A DNA stretch of 64,000 nt from Klebsiella quasivariicola (GCF_002269255.1 NZ_CP022823.1:3472001-3536000), one strand, 5' to 3'. Positions 30,780-43,287 are shown, counted from the first letter of the stretch. Numbers and translations: made by a program. Notes: generated by a model not told the origin, from the sequence alone.

Positions 30780-32024
30780 TTACTGGCCACTCAGCACCCT
30801 CGCCGGGTCGATACGGCTGGCGCGGCGGGCGGGATACCAGCTGGCCAGCAAACTCAGCAACAGTGCCGTCACCAGCACATAAAAGACGTCCAGCCAGTGC
30901 AGTTCTGACGGCAGGAAGTCAATAAAATAGATGTCGCCGGAGAGGAATTTATGCCCAATCAGGTATTCGATGCCGTTAATGATTGACGTCAGATTCAACG
31001 CGCAGATCACGCCGATCACCACCCCGAACAGGCTGCCTACCGATCCGGCTAATAAACCATACCACACGAAAATCGCGCGAATTAAGCCGTCTTTTGCGCC
31101 AAGCGTGCGCAGCACCGCAATATCACCGCTTTTGTCTTTGACCGCCATCACCAGCGTCGAGACGATGTTAAAACAGGCCACGCCGATCACCAGCACCATC
31201 GCCAGGTACATAATGGCGCGGATCATCTGGATGTCGCGATACATATAGCCATAGGTGCCGATCCAGCTCTTGATGTAGACGTAGCTGTTGGTCACCTCGC
31301 CGGCGTCGCGCACCAGCTTGTTCGCGTGAAAAACGTCGGTGACCTTGATGGCGATGCCGGTCACGCTGCCGCCCATCTCCAGATACTGCTGCGCATCCTG
31401 CATTGGGATCATGGCAAAACTATGATCGAGCTGGCCGCTCAGCTGTAAAATTCCGGTCACATGCAGCCTGACGCGTTTTGGCTGCAGCAGCTGATGGTCG
31501 GCGTCGGCGTTAGGGATCATGATCGACACCCAGTCCCCCTGCTTCACGTGCAGCGCATCGGCGACCCCTTTCCCCAGAATCACCTGCTGTTCGCCAGCCT
31601 TGAAGCCGGCCCACGCGTTGTTCTGAACGAAGGTAGGCAGCGCGCTGAGCCGGGTTTCCTGCTGCGGGTCGACGCCTTTCACCTGGATGGCGCGCATATT
31701 ACTGCCGCTCTCCACCAGGCCGGTGAAGTTAATATAGGGCGCTGCCGCGACAATTCCCTTCACCTTCTGCACCTTCGCCAGCGCTTCCTGCCAGTTATTC
31801 CACGGCTGATTCACGGGTTCGATTTCACCGTGCGGCACCACCGCCAGCACGCGGTTGTTCAGCTCGCGCTCAAAGCCGTTCATCGCGCTGAGGCCGACGA
31901 TCAGCACCGCCACTCCCAGCGCAATGCCGATGGTGGAGATCACCGAGATCAGCGACACCATGCCGCCGCGCCGCCGTCCGCGGCTGAAACGCAATGCAAT
32001 CAGTAACGATAACGGAGACGCCAT
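30780..32024 (-). CDS. lolE: LolE, lipoprotein-releasing ABC permease subunit
   Basis: A 414-residue inner-membrane protein with the LolC/E layout: one N-terminal membrane helix (residues ~22-48), a large periplasmic domain and three C-terminal helices. The FtsX/MacB-type segment GDIAVLRTLGAKDGLIRAIF is visible. With LolC and LolD it extracts outer-membrane lipoproteins and hands them to LolA. Its start overlaps the lolD stop by one base (TAATG). Confidence 0.96.
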   Translation of the reverse strand: MASPLSLLIALRFSRGRRRGGMVSLISVISTIGIALGVAVLIVGLSAMNGFERELNNRVLAVVPHGEIEPVNQPWNNWQEALAKVQKVKGIVAAAPYINFTGLVESGSNMRAIQVKGVDPQQETRLSALPTFVQNNAWAGFKAGEQQVILGKGVADALHVKQGDWVSIMIPNADADHQLLQPKRVRLHVTGILQLSGQLDHSFAMIPMQDAQQYLEMGGSVTGIAIKVTDVFHANKLVRDAGEVTNSYVYIKSWIGTYGYMYRDIQMIRAIMYLAMVLVIGVACFNIVSTLVMAVKDKSGDIAVLRTLGAKDGLIRAIFVWYGLLAGSVGSLFGVVIGVICALNLTSIINGIEYLIGHKFLSGDIYFIDFLPSELHWLDVFYVLVTALLLSLLASWYPARRASRIDPARVLSGQ

Positions 32025-32725
32025 TACTCGGCCCCCATCAGGGTCAGGTCGGCGGTCAGGCGGCCATCGCGCATCTCCAGCTGGCGGCTCATGCGCTTCG
32101 CCAGCTGCAGGTCGTGGGTCACCACCAGAAACGCGGTGCGCTGCGCGACGTTCAGTTCGCCCAGCAGCTGGAAGATGCTGTCGGCGTTGCGGGCATCAAG
32201 GTTACCGGTCGGTTCATCCGCCAGCACCAGCCGCGGTTTATTCACCAGCGCGCGGGCAATCGCCACCCGCTGGCGTTCGCCGCCGGAGAGCTCCGACGGA
32301 CGGTGATGGCTGCGGTGTTCAAGCCCGACCGCCTGCAGCATCGCTTTCGCCTGGCGTTCAATGTCCGCCGGCTTCTTTTTGCCAATCAGCAGCGGCATCG
32401 CCACGTTTTCCAGCGCGCTAAAGTCCGGCAGCAGATGGTGGAACTGATAGATAAAGCCCAGCTCGCGGTTACGCAGGTCGGCGCGCGCGGCGGTGGAGAG
32501 CTTACTCATCGGCTGGCCGGAGAAAATCACATCGCCAGAGGTGGGCGTATCCAGGCCGCCGAGCAGATGCAGCAGCGTACTTTTACCGGAGCCGGAGGTG
32601 CCGACAATGGCCATCATCTCGCCTTCGCCAATGCTGAAGCTGACATTGTGCAGGACATCGGTTTGCACATTGCCTTCCTGATAGCGTTTGCACAGGTTGT
32701 CGCATTGCAGCAGGATCTTATTCAT
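32024..32725 (-). CDS. lolD: LolD, lipoprotein-releasing ABC ATPase
   Basis: A 233-residue ATPase, the E. coli length. Walker A GTSGSGKST, signature LSGGERQR, Walker B LVLADEPTGNLD and the His switch FLVVTHD are all visible. It drives LolCE in releasing lipoproteins from the inner membrane. The start at 32725 (MNKILLQCDNLCKRY) lies within the end of lolC, an eight-base overlap; longer in-frame starts would run far into lolC. Confidence 0.97.
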   Translation of the reverse strand: MNKILLQCDNLCKRYQEGNVQTDVLHNVSFSIGEGEMMAIVGTSGSGKSTLLHLLGGLDTPTSGDVIFSGQPMSKLSTAARADLRNRELGFIYQFHHLLPDFSALENVAMPLLIGKKKPADIERQAKAMLQAVGLEHRSHHRPSELSGGERQRVAIARALVNKPRLVLADEPTGNLDARNADSIFQLLGELNVAQRTAFLVVTHDLQLAKRMSRQLEMRDGRLTADLTLMGAE

Positions 32726-33917
32726 AACGTAAAGCCTCAGCGGGTTGGGTGGCGGCAGCGCGCCAGGAAGGGTACAACGTAGACAACAGGGCCAGCACCA
32801 TCGCCACCAGGGCGATAACAATGACCTGCAGCGGCTCAATAGCCACCGGCAGCGCCGCGCCGTCAAGGAAGGCGCCGATGATCGGCATTAAATTATTCAG
32901 CTGGCTGGCCAGCAGGGCGCCAAGCACCGCTCCCAGCAGCGCGCCGACGATCCCGGCGCTGGCACCCTGCACCATAAAGACGGCCATAATCTGCCGCGGC
33001 GTCAGCCCCTGAGTCTGCAGGATCGCCACTTCGCCCTGCTTCTCCATCACCATCATCCCCAGCGAGGTAATAATGTTGAAGGCCGCGACGGCGACGATCA
33101 GGCTCAGCAGCAGGCCCATCATGTTTTTCTCCATGCGCACAGCCTGGAACAGTTCGCCCTTGCGCTCGCGCCAGTCCTGCCACTGGGTACCTGGCGGCAG
33201 CGTCTGCTGGCTCAGGGTGTCGACCTGCAGCGGTTTATCCAGCCACAGGCGCCAGCCGGTGATATTGCCCAGCGGGTAGCGCATCAGACGGGAGGCGTCG
33301 TCGATATTGGTCAGCATCTGATAGCCATCGACTTCGCTGTTGGCGGCGAAGGTGCCGATGACCGTGAACAGACGCTGGCTCGGCACGCGGCCCATCGGCG
33401 TAAACTGACTGGCGGAAGGAACCATCACGCGGATTTTATCGCCGCGATTAACCCCCAGCTGGCCCGCCAGCTGCTCACCGAGAATAACGTTATATTTGCC
33501 CGCCTGCAGATCGCTCTGTTTGACGTTCACCAGGTACGGAGTCAGGGGATCGTTCTGCGCCGGATCAATGCCCAGCATCACCCCAACCGCCACGCTGCGC
33601 GCGCTCTGCAGCACCACGTCGCCGGTGGTGATCGGCGCTACGCGGGTCACGCCCTGGAGTTTCGCCTCGCGCTCCGGCAGTTGCTGAGGGTTCACCGAGC
33701 CTTGTTTAGCGCTAAGAATGGCCTGCGGCATCAGCCCCAGGATGTTGTTTTGCAGCTCGCGTTCAAAGCCGTTCATCACCGACAGGACCGTCACCAGCGC
33801 CATTACGCCAAGCGTAATACCGATAGTTGAGAGCCAGGAGACGAAACGACCGAAGCGGTCGGCTGCGCGCCCGCGCATATAGCGCAGGCCGATAAAGAGT
33901 GCGGCAGGTTGGTACAT
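32718..33917 (-). CDS. lolC: LolC, lipoprotein-releasing ABC permease subunit
   Basis: A 399-residue permease with one N-terminal and three C-terminal membrane segments around a periplasmic domain, which in E. coli holds the hook that binds LolA. Conserved segments are TIGITLGVMALVTVLSVMNG and GEVAILQTQGLTPRQIM. The start at 33917 (MYQPAALFIGLRYMRGRA) matches E. coli; three further codons upstream are open. It is the first gene of lolCDE-nagK-cobB. Confidence 0.96.
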   Translation of the reverse strand: MYQPAALFIGLRYMRGRAADRFGRFVSWLSTIGITLGVMALVTVLSVMNGFERELQNNILGLMPQAILSAKQGSVNPQQLPEREAKLQGVTRVAPITTGDVVLQSARSVAVGVMLGIDPAQNDPLTPYLVNVKQSDLQAGKYNVILGEQLAGQLGVNRGDKIRVMVPSASQFTPMGRVPSQRLFTVIGTFAANSEVDGYQMLTNIDDASRLMRYPLGNITGWRLWLDKPLQVDTLSQQTLPPGTQWQDWRERKGELFQAVRMEKNMMGLLLSLIVAVAAFNIITSLGMMVMEKQGEVAILQTQGLTPRQIMAVFMVQGASAGIVGALLGAVLGALLASQLNNLMPIIGAFLDGAALPVAIEPLQVIVIALVAMVLALLSTLYPSWRAAATQPAEALRYE

Positions 33918-34221
33918 GTCATCCATCTGGTTGCTGATAGCCGATGCCCGAGTATATAAGCGATTAGGGGCAGCGTAAATGACTGATACCTGACGACTTT
34001 ATTAGCAATAATCCTAAAAACCAAGCAAATACAAACGGATAGATAAGTACTTACTTATTTATCTTTACGCTTATCAACCGCGCTGACCTTTCTTCACCCA
34101 ATACCTGATGGCAATTCGGGTTGGCGAATCCAGGCCAATCGCGGATAATCTCACTATTGAATATCAGCGAGTTGCCCTCCATATCGGCAGAGCGAATCCC
34201 CAAGAGATCATGAAACCGTCT
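33918..34221. other. Divergent lolC-mfd intergenic region
   Basis: This 304-base stretch has no convincing gene. E. coli K-12 carries ycfT between lolC and mfd, and it is missing here. The one clear structure is the palindrome ATAAGTACTTACTTAT at 34043-34058. Promoters for both lolC and mfd must lie here, but no textbook -35/-10 pair stands out. Confidence 0.6.
34043..34058. promoter_or_regulatory. Palindromic operator-like site upstream of lolC/mfd
   Basis: ATAAGTA-CT-TACTTAT is a perfect 7+7 inverted repeat with a 2-base centre, 179 bases before the mfd ATG and 126 bases before lolC. The AT-rich symmetrical form resembles TetR-type operators. No matching regulator is encoded next to it. 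Confidence 0.35.
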
Positions 34222-37668
<3,447 letters not shown>

Positions 37669-37831
37669 TTGACGGGAGATACGGCCCTCTGGCCGTATCT
37701 CTCTTCCTACATACCTGGCAATCTTTACAAACATTTTGCAATCCACCTGGATTTCCCCACACAGACTCACGCCATAATCTCATTTGCTTTTCGTATAAAA
37801 ATAACCAGTTATATATTTTGGAGTTATGGTA

Positions 37832-38791
37832 ATGAAAAACCGTTTCCCCGTGACGCTCTGGCTGACGCTGATCGCGCTGGTCGCCGCGCTGGCCCTCCCC
37901 GCGCGCGCTAATACCTGGCCCCTTCCCCCGCCGGGCAGCCGGCTGGTGGGTCAGAACCAGTTCCATGTGGTGCAGGATAACGGCGGTTCGCTGGAGGCGA
38001 TTGCCAAAAAGTACAATGTCGGCTTTCTGGCCCTGCTGCAGGCCAATCCCGGGGTGGACCCTTATGTTCCGCGCGCCGGCAGCGTGCTGACCATCCCCCT
38101 GCAGACGCTGCTGCCCGATGCGCCGCGCGAAGGGCTGGTGATTAACCTCGCCGAACTGCGCCTCTACTATTACCCACCGGGCAAGAATGAAGTGACCGTC
38201 TACCCGATCGGCATCGGCCAGTTGGGCGGAACCACCATCACGCCGACGATGGTCACGACCGTGTCCGACAAGCGGGCCAATCCGACCTGGACGCCAACCG
38301 CCAACATTCGCGCCCGCTACAAGGCGATGGGGATTGAGCTGCCGGCGGTGGTGCCTGCCGGTCCTGACAACCCGATGGGCCATCACGCCATCCGCCTCGC
38401 CGCCTATGGCGGAGTCTATCTCCTGCACGGCACCAATGCCGATTTCGGCATTGGCATGCGCGTCAGCTCCGGCTGCATTCGTCTGCGCGACAACGATATT
38501 AAGGCGCTGTACAACACCATCTCACCGGGCACTAAGGTGAATATTATCAACACGCCGATCAAAGTGTCGGAGGAGCCGGATGGCCGCCGTCTGGTCGAGG
38601 TTCACCAGCCGCTGTCAGAGCATATTGATGACGACCCGCAGACCCTGCCCATTACGCTTAACGCGGCCATAACCGCGTTCAAACAGGCGCCGCAGACCGA
38701 CAGCACGGTGATGGAGCGCGCAATGAATTACCGCTCAGGTATGCCCATTGACGTCACTCGTCATGCCGCGCCCGGCCCGCAGTCGCTGTAA
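37832..38791 (+). CDS. ldtC: LdtC (YcfS), L,D-transpeptidase
   Basis: A 319-residue periplasmic enzyme that links Braun lipoprotein to peptidoglycan in the E. coli family. A Sec signal peptide spans residues 1-~28 (hydrophobic LTLIALVAALALPARA). A LysM-like segment follows (FHVVQDNGGSLEAIAKKY). The YkuD domain carries H199 in LLHGTNADFG and the catalytic C215 in SSGCIRLRDND. The start at 37832 is favoured over an ATG two codons earlier by comparison with E. coli. A terminator follows. Confidence 0.93.
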   Translation: MKNRFPVTLWLTLIALVAALALPARANTWPLPPPGSRLVGQNQFHVVQDNGGSLEAIAKKYNVGFLALLQANPGVDPYVPRAGSVLTIPLQTLLPDAPREGLVINLAELRLYYYPPGKNEVTVYPIGIGQLGGTTITPTMVTTVSDKRANPTWTPTANIRARYKAMGIELPAVVPAGPDNPMGHHAIRLAAYGGVYLLHGTNADFGIGMRVSSGCIRLRDNDIKALYNTISPGTKVNIINTPIKVSEEPDGRRLVEVHQPLSEHIDDDPQTLPITLNAAITAFKQAPQTDSTVMERAMNYRSGMPIDVTRHAAPGPQSL

Positions 38792-38809
38792 GCTCACGCA
38801 GCAGAAAGC

Positions 38810-38837
38810 AAAAAACCCGCCTGATGGCGGGTTTTTT
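38810..38837. terminator. Bidirectional terminator between ldtC and bhsA
   Basis: AAAAAACCCGCC and its exact complement flank a 4-base loop (TGAT). This gives a GC stem followed by a run of T on each strand, so it can end transcripts of both the convergent ldtC and bhsA genes. Confidence 0.92.
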
Positions 38838-38919
38838 GTTGGCAAGGGTCAAACAGGGGTACAACAGGGTCTTACTCATCGCTGACCGGTGAAGGGGGCC
38901 GGACAACGACGTTTCGGGC

Positions 38920-39177
38920 TTACTTATAGATAACAGCAGTACCGTGAAGGGTATTCGGACCGGTTACCGAAGTAATACGATATGAGGTGGCGCCCATCTC
39001 ATCCGCTTTCTGCGCCAGCTGATCTTCCAGCGAGCCCAGGTTAGTCCCGGCAGAGGCAGAAATGGTGCCCACTTTATGCTGCCCGGCAGGGGTGGACTGC
39101 ACTTCTACAGCGGCAAAGCTGGCGAAAGAGAGAGAGCTAAGAACGGCGGCAATAGCCAGAGTGTTAACGGTTTTCAT
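38920..39177 (-). CDS. bhsA: BhsA (YcfR), DUF1471 stress-response outer-surface protein
   Basis: An 85-residue DUF1471 (YhcN) family protein. The signal peptide MKTVNTLAIAAVLSSLSFAS ends at the FAAVEV cleavage region. The mature part holds GTISASAGTNLGSLEDQLAQ and ends TGPNTLHGTAVIYK, nearly identical to E. coli BhsA (ComC). In E. coli it lowers copper permeability of the outer membrane and affects biofilm and stress tolerance, and is repressed by ComR, encoded divergently here. The shared upstream region contains a perfect CRP consensus and two AACGATCG elements. Confidence 0.93.
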   Translation of the reverse strand: MKTVNTLAIAAVLSSLSFASFAAVEVQSTPAGQHKVGTISASAGTNLGSLEDQLAQKADEMGATSYRITSVTGPNTLHGTAVIYK

Positions 39178-39230
39178 GATTGTTATACCTGTGCAGATGA
39201 ATTTTATAGTAGGGTCGCAAGCATTAACTT

Positions 39231-39296
39231 AACGATCGATAGGTAAATCATAATGTGATCCACATCACACGTCAACGCATTTTTATAACGATCGTT
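39231..39296. promoter_or_regulatory. bhsA-comR control region: CRP site plus AACGATCG repeats
   Basis: TGTGATCCACATCACA at 39254-39269 matches the CRP half-sites TGTGA and TCACA exactly with six bases between. AACGATCGAT at 39231-39240 and the perfect palindrome AACGATCGTT at 39287-39296 flank it, centres 56 bases apart. The latter pair are candidate ComR operators; that assignment is inference from position next to comR. Confidence 0.6.
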
Positions 39297-39426
39297 TAAC
39301 TATTTATAAAATGCTTAAATTTCATACGCATATGAATTATTTATTTTTAAACCCACAGCGCTGGCTCCGGGGATCGTTTATTTTTATAATGGCCTTTCAC
39401 CAAACCAACATAGGTACAACGGCATC

Positions 39427-40062
39427 ATGACAACTGACGTTCAAAGTTGCGCCAAAAAAAGCCGTGGCCGACCGAAGGTGTTCGACAGGGATGCGGCGCT
39501 GGACAAAGCCATGACACTCTTCTGGCAGCACGGCTATGAGGCGACCTCGCTCGCCGATCTGGTCGAGGCGACAGGAGCAAAAGCCCCCACCCTGTATGCG
39601 GAATTTGTGAATAAAGAAGGACTATTCCGCGCAGTGTTGGATCGTTATATTTCGCGCTTTGCCGCGAAGCACGAAGCCGTGCTGTATGCCGAAGGGAAAT
39701 CCGTCGATCGGGCGCTGCGGGAATACTTCACGGCCGTCGCTACCTGCTTCACCAGCAAAGACACGCCGGCCGGCTGCTTTATCATTAATACCTCCGCCGC
39801 CCTGGCCGCCTCCTCGACGGATATCGCCAATACCATCAAATCCCGCCATGCGATGCAGGAGCAGGCGCTAACCCAGTTTCTGCAGCAGCGGCAGGCGCAA
39901 GGCGAACTGCCCGCGGGCCGCGATGTCGCGCAGCTGGCGCAGTTTCTTAACTGTGTCCTGCAGGGGATGTCGATTAGCGCACGGGAAGGCGCGGATTTCG
40001 ACAAGCTGATGCAAATCACCGACACCACTCTCCGTCTCTGGCCGCAGGTTCTCGAGCCCTGA
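39427..40062 (+). CDS. comR: ComR, TetR-family repressor of bhsA
   Basis: A 211-residue TetR-type regulator matching E. coli ComR (YcfQ). The helix-turn-helix spans about residues 34-53, with GYEATSLADLVEATGAKAPT followed by LYAEFVNKEGLF. The ligand domain contains FTSKDTPAGCFIINTSAAL, including a cysteine that could take part in copper sensing. In E. coli copper relieves ComR repression of bhsA (comC). It is divergent from bhsA with a 249-base shared control region. Confidence 0.9.
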   Translation: MTTDVQSCAKKSRGRPKVFDRDAALDKAMTLFWQHGYEATSLADLVEATGAKAPTLYAEFVNKEGLFRAVLDRYISRFAAKHEAVLYAEGKSVDRALREYFTAVATCFTSKDTPAGCFIINTSAALAASSTDIANTIKSRHAMQEQALTQFLQQRQAQGELPAGRDVAQLAQFLNCVLQGMSISAREGADFDKLMQITDTTLRLWPQVLEP

Positions 40063-40173
40063 TGCGCCCCGCTTCCGGCGGTGTTCTGCCGCCGGATCCG
40101 CTCTCCCTCTCACGTTATCCCCACAAAATAGATTGATTTTTATTACCTTTTCTCGCGAAAGATAAACGCAAAT

Positions 40174-40197
40174 GATATTGATTGCGATATTCATTAT
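40174..40197. promoter_or_regulatory. Candidate Fur box upstream of the iutA-like gene
   Basis: Four consecutive hexamers GATATT-GATTGC-GATATT-CATTAT closely follow the Fur hexamer pattern GATAAT-GATAAT-CATTAT. The site is ~110 bases before the receptor start, in the promoter region, and predicts iron repression. Confidence 0.68.
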
Positions 40198-40306
40198 GTG
40201 CAAAATCCTTTTTTGAGTTTTTCAAGATGTTTCGCATTGTAACTAACGCCGGCCAGACATCGGCCTATAACAACGACAAAGCAACTCGCTCATAAAAGGA
40301 ATGGAT

Positions 40307-42496
40307 ATGAAAAAGCGCCTCTGGGTGCTCCACTCTCTGCTGCTGGTCAGCACGCTGCCCGCGCTGGCGGCTCAGTCTGATGAAGACAGCATTATCGTTA
40401 GCGCAAACCGCACCCATCGCACCGTGGCCGAAATGGCCCAAACCACCTGGGTCATCGAGGGCCAGGAGATTGAGCAGCAGGTCCAGGGCGGAAAAGAGTT
40501 CAAAGACGTGCTGGCGCAGCTGATCCCCGGCATCGACGTCAGCAGCCAGGGGCGCACCAACTACGGGATGAACATGCGCGGACGCGCCATCGTGGTGCTG
40601 ATCGACGGCGTCCGGCTCAATTCCTCACGCACCGACAGCCGCCAGCTCGACGCCATCGATCCGTTCAACATCGAACATATCGAAGTGATCTCCGGGGCCA
40701 CCTCGCTGTACGGCGGCGGCAGTACCGGCGGGCTTATCAACATCGTCACCAAAAAAGGGCAGCAGGATCGCCAGGTCGATCTCGAGGTGGGCAGCAAGAG
40801 CGGTTTTGCCAACAGCAACGATCATGATGAGCGCGTCGCGGCGGCCGTCAGCGGCGGGACAGACCATGCGTCCGGGCGCTTATCGGTGGCCTATCAGCGT
40901 TTTGGCGGCTGGTACGATGGCAATAATGATGCGCTGATCCTCGATAATACCCAAACGGGGCTCCAGCATTCTGACCGCCTCGACGTGATGGGGACGGGGA
41001 CGATTGAGATCGATGACAACCGCCAGCTGCAGCTGGTCACCCAGTACTATAAAAGCCAGGGCGATGATGACTACGGTCTGTGGCTCGGGAAGAACATGTC
41101 CGCGGTCACCAACGGCGGCAAAGCCTACACCACCGATGGGCTTAATTCCGACCGTATCCCCGGTACCGAGCGGCACTTAATCAGCCTCCAGTACTCCGAT
41201 GCCGACTTCTTCGGTCAGAATCTGGTGAGCCAGGTGTACTATCGCGATGAGTCCCTCACCTTCTATCCGTTCCCGACGCTCACGAAAGGCCAGGTCAGTA
41301 GCTTCTCTTCGTCGCAGCAGGACACCGATCAGTATGGGGCAAAGCTGACCCTCAACAGCCAGCCGCTGGCGGGATGGGATCTCACCTGGGGTCTCGACGC
41401 CGATCATGAGACCTTCAATGCCAACCAGATGTTCTTCGATCTGCAGCAATCGCTGGCGTCCGGCGGGCTGCACAACGAATCGATCTACACCACCGGCCGC
41501 TATCCGGGGTACAGCATCTCCAACGTCGCGCCGTTCCTGCAGTCCAGCTACGATCTGAACGAGATCTTTACCGTCAGCGGCGGGGTACGCTACCAGTGGA
41601 CCGAAAACCGGGTCGACGACTTTGTCGGCTACGCCCAGCAGCAGGATATCGCCAACGGCAAAGCGCGCTCCGCCGACGCCATCAAAGGCGGCAAAACCGA
41701 TTACGATAACTTCCTGTTTAACGCCGGGATCGTGGCCCACCTGACCGAACGTCAGCAGACCTGGTTTAACTTCTCCCAGGGCGTCGAGCTGCCGGATCCC
41801 GGCAAATACTACGGCATCGGTAAATACGGCGCGGCGGTCAATGGCCATCTGCCGCTGATCTCCAGCGTCAACGTCGATGACTCGCCGCTGCAGGGGATCA
41901 AAGTTAACTCGTATGAGCTGGGCTGGCGCTATACCGGCGATAGCCTGCGCACCCAGCTGGCGGCGTATTACTCGACTTCAGATAAGACCATCGTCGTCAA
42001 CCGCACAGACATGACCATTGACGTTCAGTCCGACAAACGGCGTATTTACGGCGTTGAGGGGGCGGTCGATTACTTTATTCCGGACAGCGACTGGAGCGTC
42101 GGCGGCAACTTCAACGTGCTGAAATCCCAGGTGCAGACCGATGGCCGCTGGCAAAAATGGGACGTTACCCTCGCCTCGCCGTCCAAAGCCACCGCCTGGG
42201 TGGGTTGGGCGCCGGATCCGTGGAGCCTGCGCGTGCAGAGCCAGCAGGTGTTTGACCTCAGCGACGCCGCCGGTAACAAGCTGGAAGGCTATAACACCGT
42301 TGATTTTATTGGCAGTTACGCGCTGCCGGTGGGGAAACTGACCTTCAGTATCGAAAACCTGCTTAATGAAGACTATGTCACCATCTGGGGCCAGCGGGCG
42401 CCGCTGCTCTACAGCCCGACCTACGGCAGTTCATCGCTGTACGAATACAAAGGCCGTGGCCGTACCTTCGGTCTGAACTACGCGTTAACTTTCTGA
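40307..42496 (+). CDS. IutA-like TonB-dependent siderophore receptor (chromosomal)
   Basis: A 729-residue outer-membrane receptor strongly similar throughout to the ferric aerobactin receptor IutA. A signal peptide is followed by a TonB box-like SIIVSANRT and the plug domain (TTWVIEGQEIEQQVQGGKEF, NYGMNMRGRAIVVLIDGVRL). A 22-stranded barrel then ends in the aromatic-terminated GRTFGLNYALTF. The start at 40307 is preferred because AAAGGA abuts the ATG at 40301. No aerobactin synthesis genes (iucABCD) are nearby; it sits between comR and ycfJ, which are adjacent in E. coli. It is therefore a chromosomal homologue, and aerobactin or another hydroxamate siderophore is the likely but unproven ligand. 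Confidence 0.9.
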   Translation: MKKRLWVLHSLLLVSTLPALAAQSDEDSIIVSANRTHRTVAEMAQTTWVIEGQEIEQQVQGGKEFKDVLAQLIPGIDVSSQGRTNYGMNMRGRAIVVLIDGVRLNSSRTDSRQLDAIDPFNIEHIEVISGATSLYGGGSTGGLINIVTKKGQQDRQVDLEVGSKSGFANSNDHDERVAAAVSGGTDHASGRLSVAYQRFGGWYDGNNDALILDNTQTGLQHSDRLDVMGTGTIEIDDNRQLQLVTQYYKSQGDDDYGLWLGKNMSAVTNGGKAYTTDGLNSDRIPGTERHLISLQYSDADFFGQNLVSQVYYRDESLTFYPFPTLTKGQVSSFSSSQQDTDQYGAKLTLNSQPLAGWDLTWGLDADHETFNANQMFFDLQQSLASGGLHNESIYTTGRYPGYSISNVAPFLQSSYDLNEIFTVSGGVRYQWTENRVDDFVGYAQQQDIANGKARSADAIKGGKTDYDNFLFNAGIVAHLTERQQTWFNFSQGVELPDPGKYYGIGKYGAAVNGHLPLISSVNVDDSPLQGIKVNSYELGWRYTGDSLRTQLAAYYSTSDKTIVVNRTDMTIDVQSDKRRIYGVEGAVDYFIPDSDWSVGGNFNVLKSQVQTDGRWQKWDVTLASPSKATAWVGWAPDPWSLRVQSQQVFDLSDAAGNKLEGYNTVDFIGSYALPVGKLTFSIENLLNEDYVTIWGQRAPLLYSPTYGSSSLYEYKGRGRTFGLNYALTF

Positions 42497-42532
42497 TAAA
42501 AAAAGCCCCTCAGCCTGAGCGATTGAGGGGCT
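42497..42532 (-). terminator. Rho-independent terminator of ycfJ
   Basis: A 9-bp stem AGCCCCTCA/TGAGGGGCT with an 11-base loop. Read on the minus strand it is followed by a run of seven T (42497-42503), 22 bases after the ycfJ stop. On the plus strand no T-run follows, so it serves mainly ycfJ. Confidence 0.88.
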
Positions 42533-42553
42533 AATCACTACACAAATCTGTTT

Positions 42554-43093
42554 TTAGATTTTGTTGTTCAGGACCAGCTGGCCGTTGTTGTCCAACGGGA
42601 TCTGGCTGCCAGGATCGTGATCCATGCGGATTTTCCCCTGCTGATCGCCTATCTTATAGGTCACATCATAGCCCAGCATTTTATCGGATTTGTCATACAC
42701 CGTTTTACAGCGCTGCTGGGTGGTGGTGTAAGTATCGTTGTCCTGCATCGCGCCCTGGATCTGGTTACCGGCATAGCCGCCGCCCAGCGCACCCACGACA
42801 GTCGCCACGCTGCGTCCGTGACCGCCGCCAAACTGGTGGCCAATCACCCCGCCCGCCACCGCGCCCAGCACGGAGCCAGCGATGCGGTTTTCATCCTGTA
42901 CCGGACGACGATGGGTCACCGTGACATTGCGGCATTCCTGCCGCGGCGTTTTCACGGTTTCTTTAATCGGTGTACTGGAGACCACTTGCGCATACTGCGG
43001 GCCGCGATCTAACACGTTGAGACCAGCGACAGCTGCAACGCCCAGCGCGGCAGCCACGCCTATCCCTATACCCGCCAACATAGATTTATTCAC
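42554..43093 (-). CDS. ycfJ: YcfJ, glycine-zipper membrane/periplasmic protein
   Basis: A 179-residue protein, the E. coli length, function unknown. It has an N-terminal hydrophobic anchor or signal (MLAGIGIGVAAALGVAAVAG) and a glycine-zipper domain (AGSVLGAVAGGVIGHQFGG and VATVVGALGGGYAGNQI) typical of the 17-kDa surface antigen/Rick_17kDa group. The start is GTG at 43093 with AAGGAGG seven bases upstream. The intergenic region to ndh (43094-43287) shows a GC hairpin near 43244-43276 and nothing else. Confidence 0.9.
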   Translation of the reverse strand: MNKSMLAGIGIGVAAALGVAAVAGLNVLDRGPQYAQVVSSTPIKETVKTPRQECRNVTVTHRRPVQDENRIAGSVLGAVAGGVIGHQFGGGHGRSVATVVGALGGGYAGNQIQGAMQDNDTYTTTQQRCKTVYDKSDKMLGYDVTYKIGDQQGKIRMDHDPGSQIPLDNNGQLVLNNKI

Positions 43094-43287
43094 GGGAGAT
43101 CCTCCTTTGTTGCTGTTGATACAATTTTGCAACCGGAGCCGGGAGGGCGCAAATCAGATAGTGGATGAAAAGTGCGAGAATTCGCTGCAAATCAAGGGGA
43201 TTCAGAGGATTCCGAGCGGGATCGCCGCAGGTTTCAGCAGGTGAGCCCGGAGGCGCCGTCAGGGCGCGCTCCGGGTAGAGACAGCGA

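Noticed and set aside
40307..42496. Reading this receptor as part of an aerobactin virulence locus
   Set aside because: No iucABCD genes or plasmid features are present; flanking genes are the chromosomal comR and ycfJ, so it is treated as a chromosomal homologue.
43244..43276. GC hairpin between ndh and ycfJ as a terminator of ndh
   Set aside because: The stem has a bulge and no T-run follows on the minus strand, so it was not listed as a terminator.
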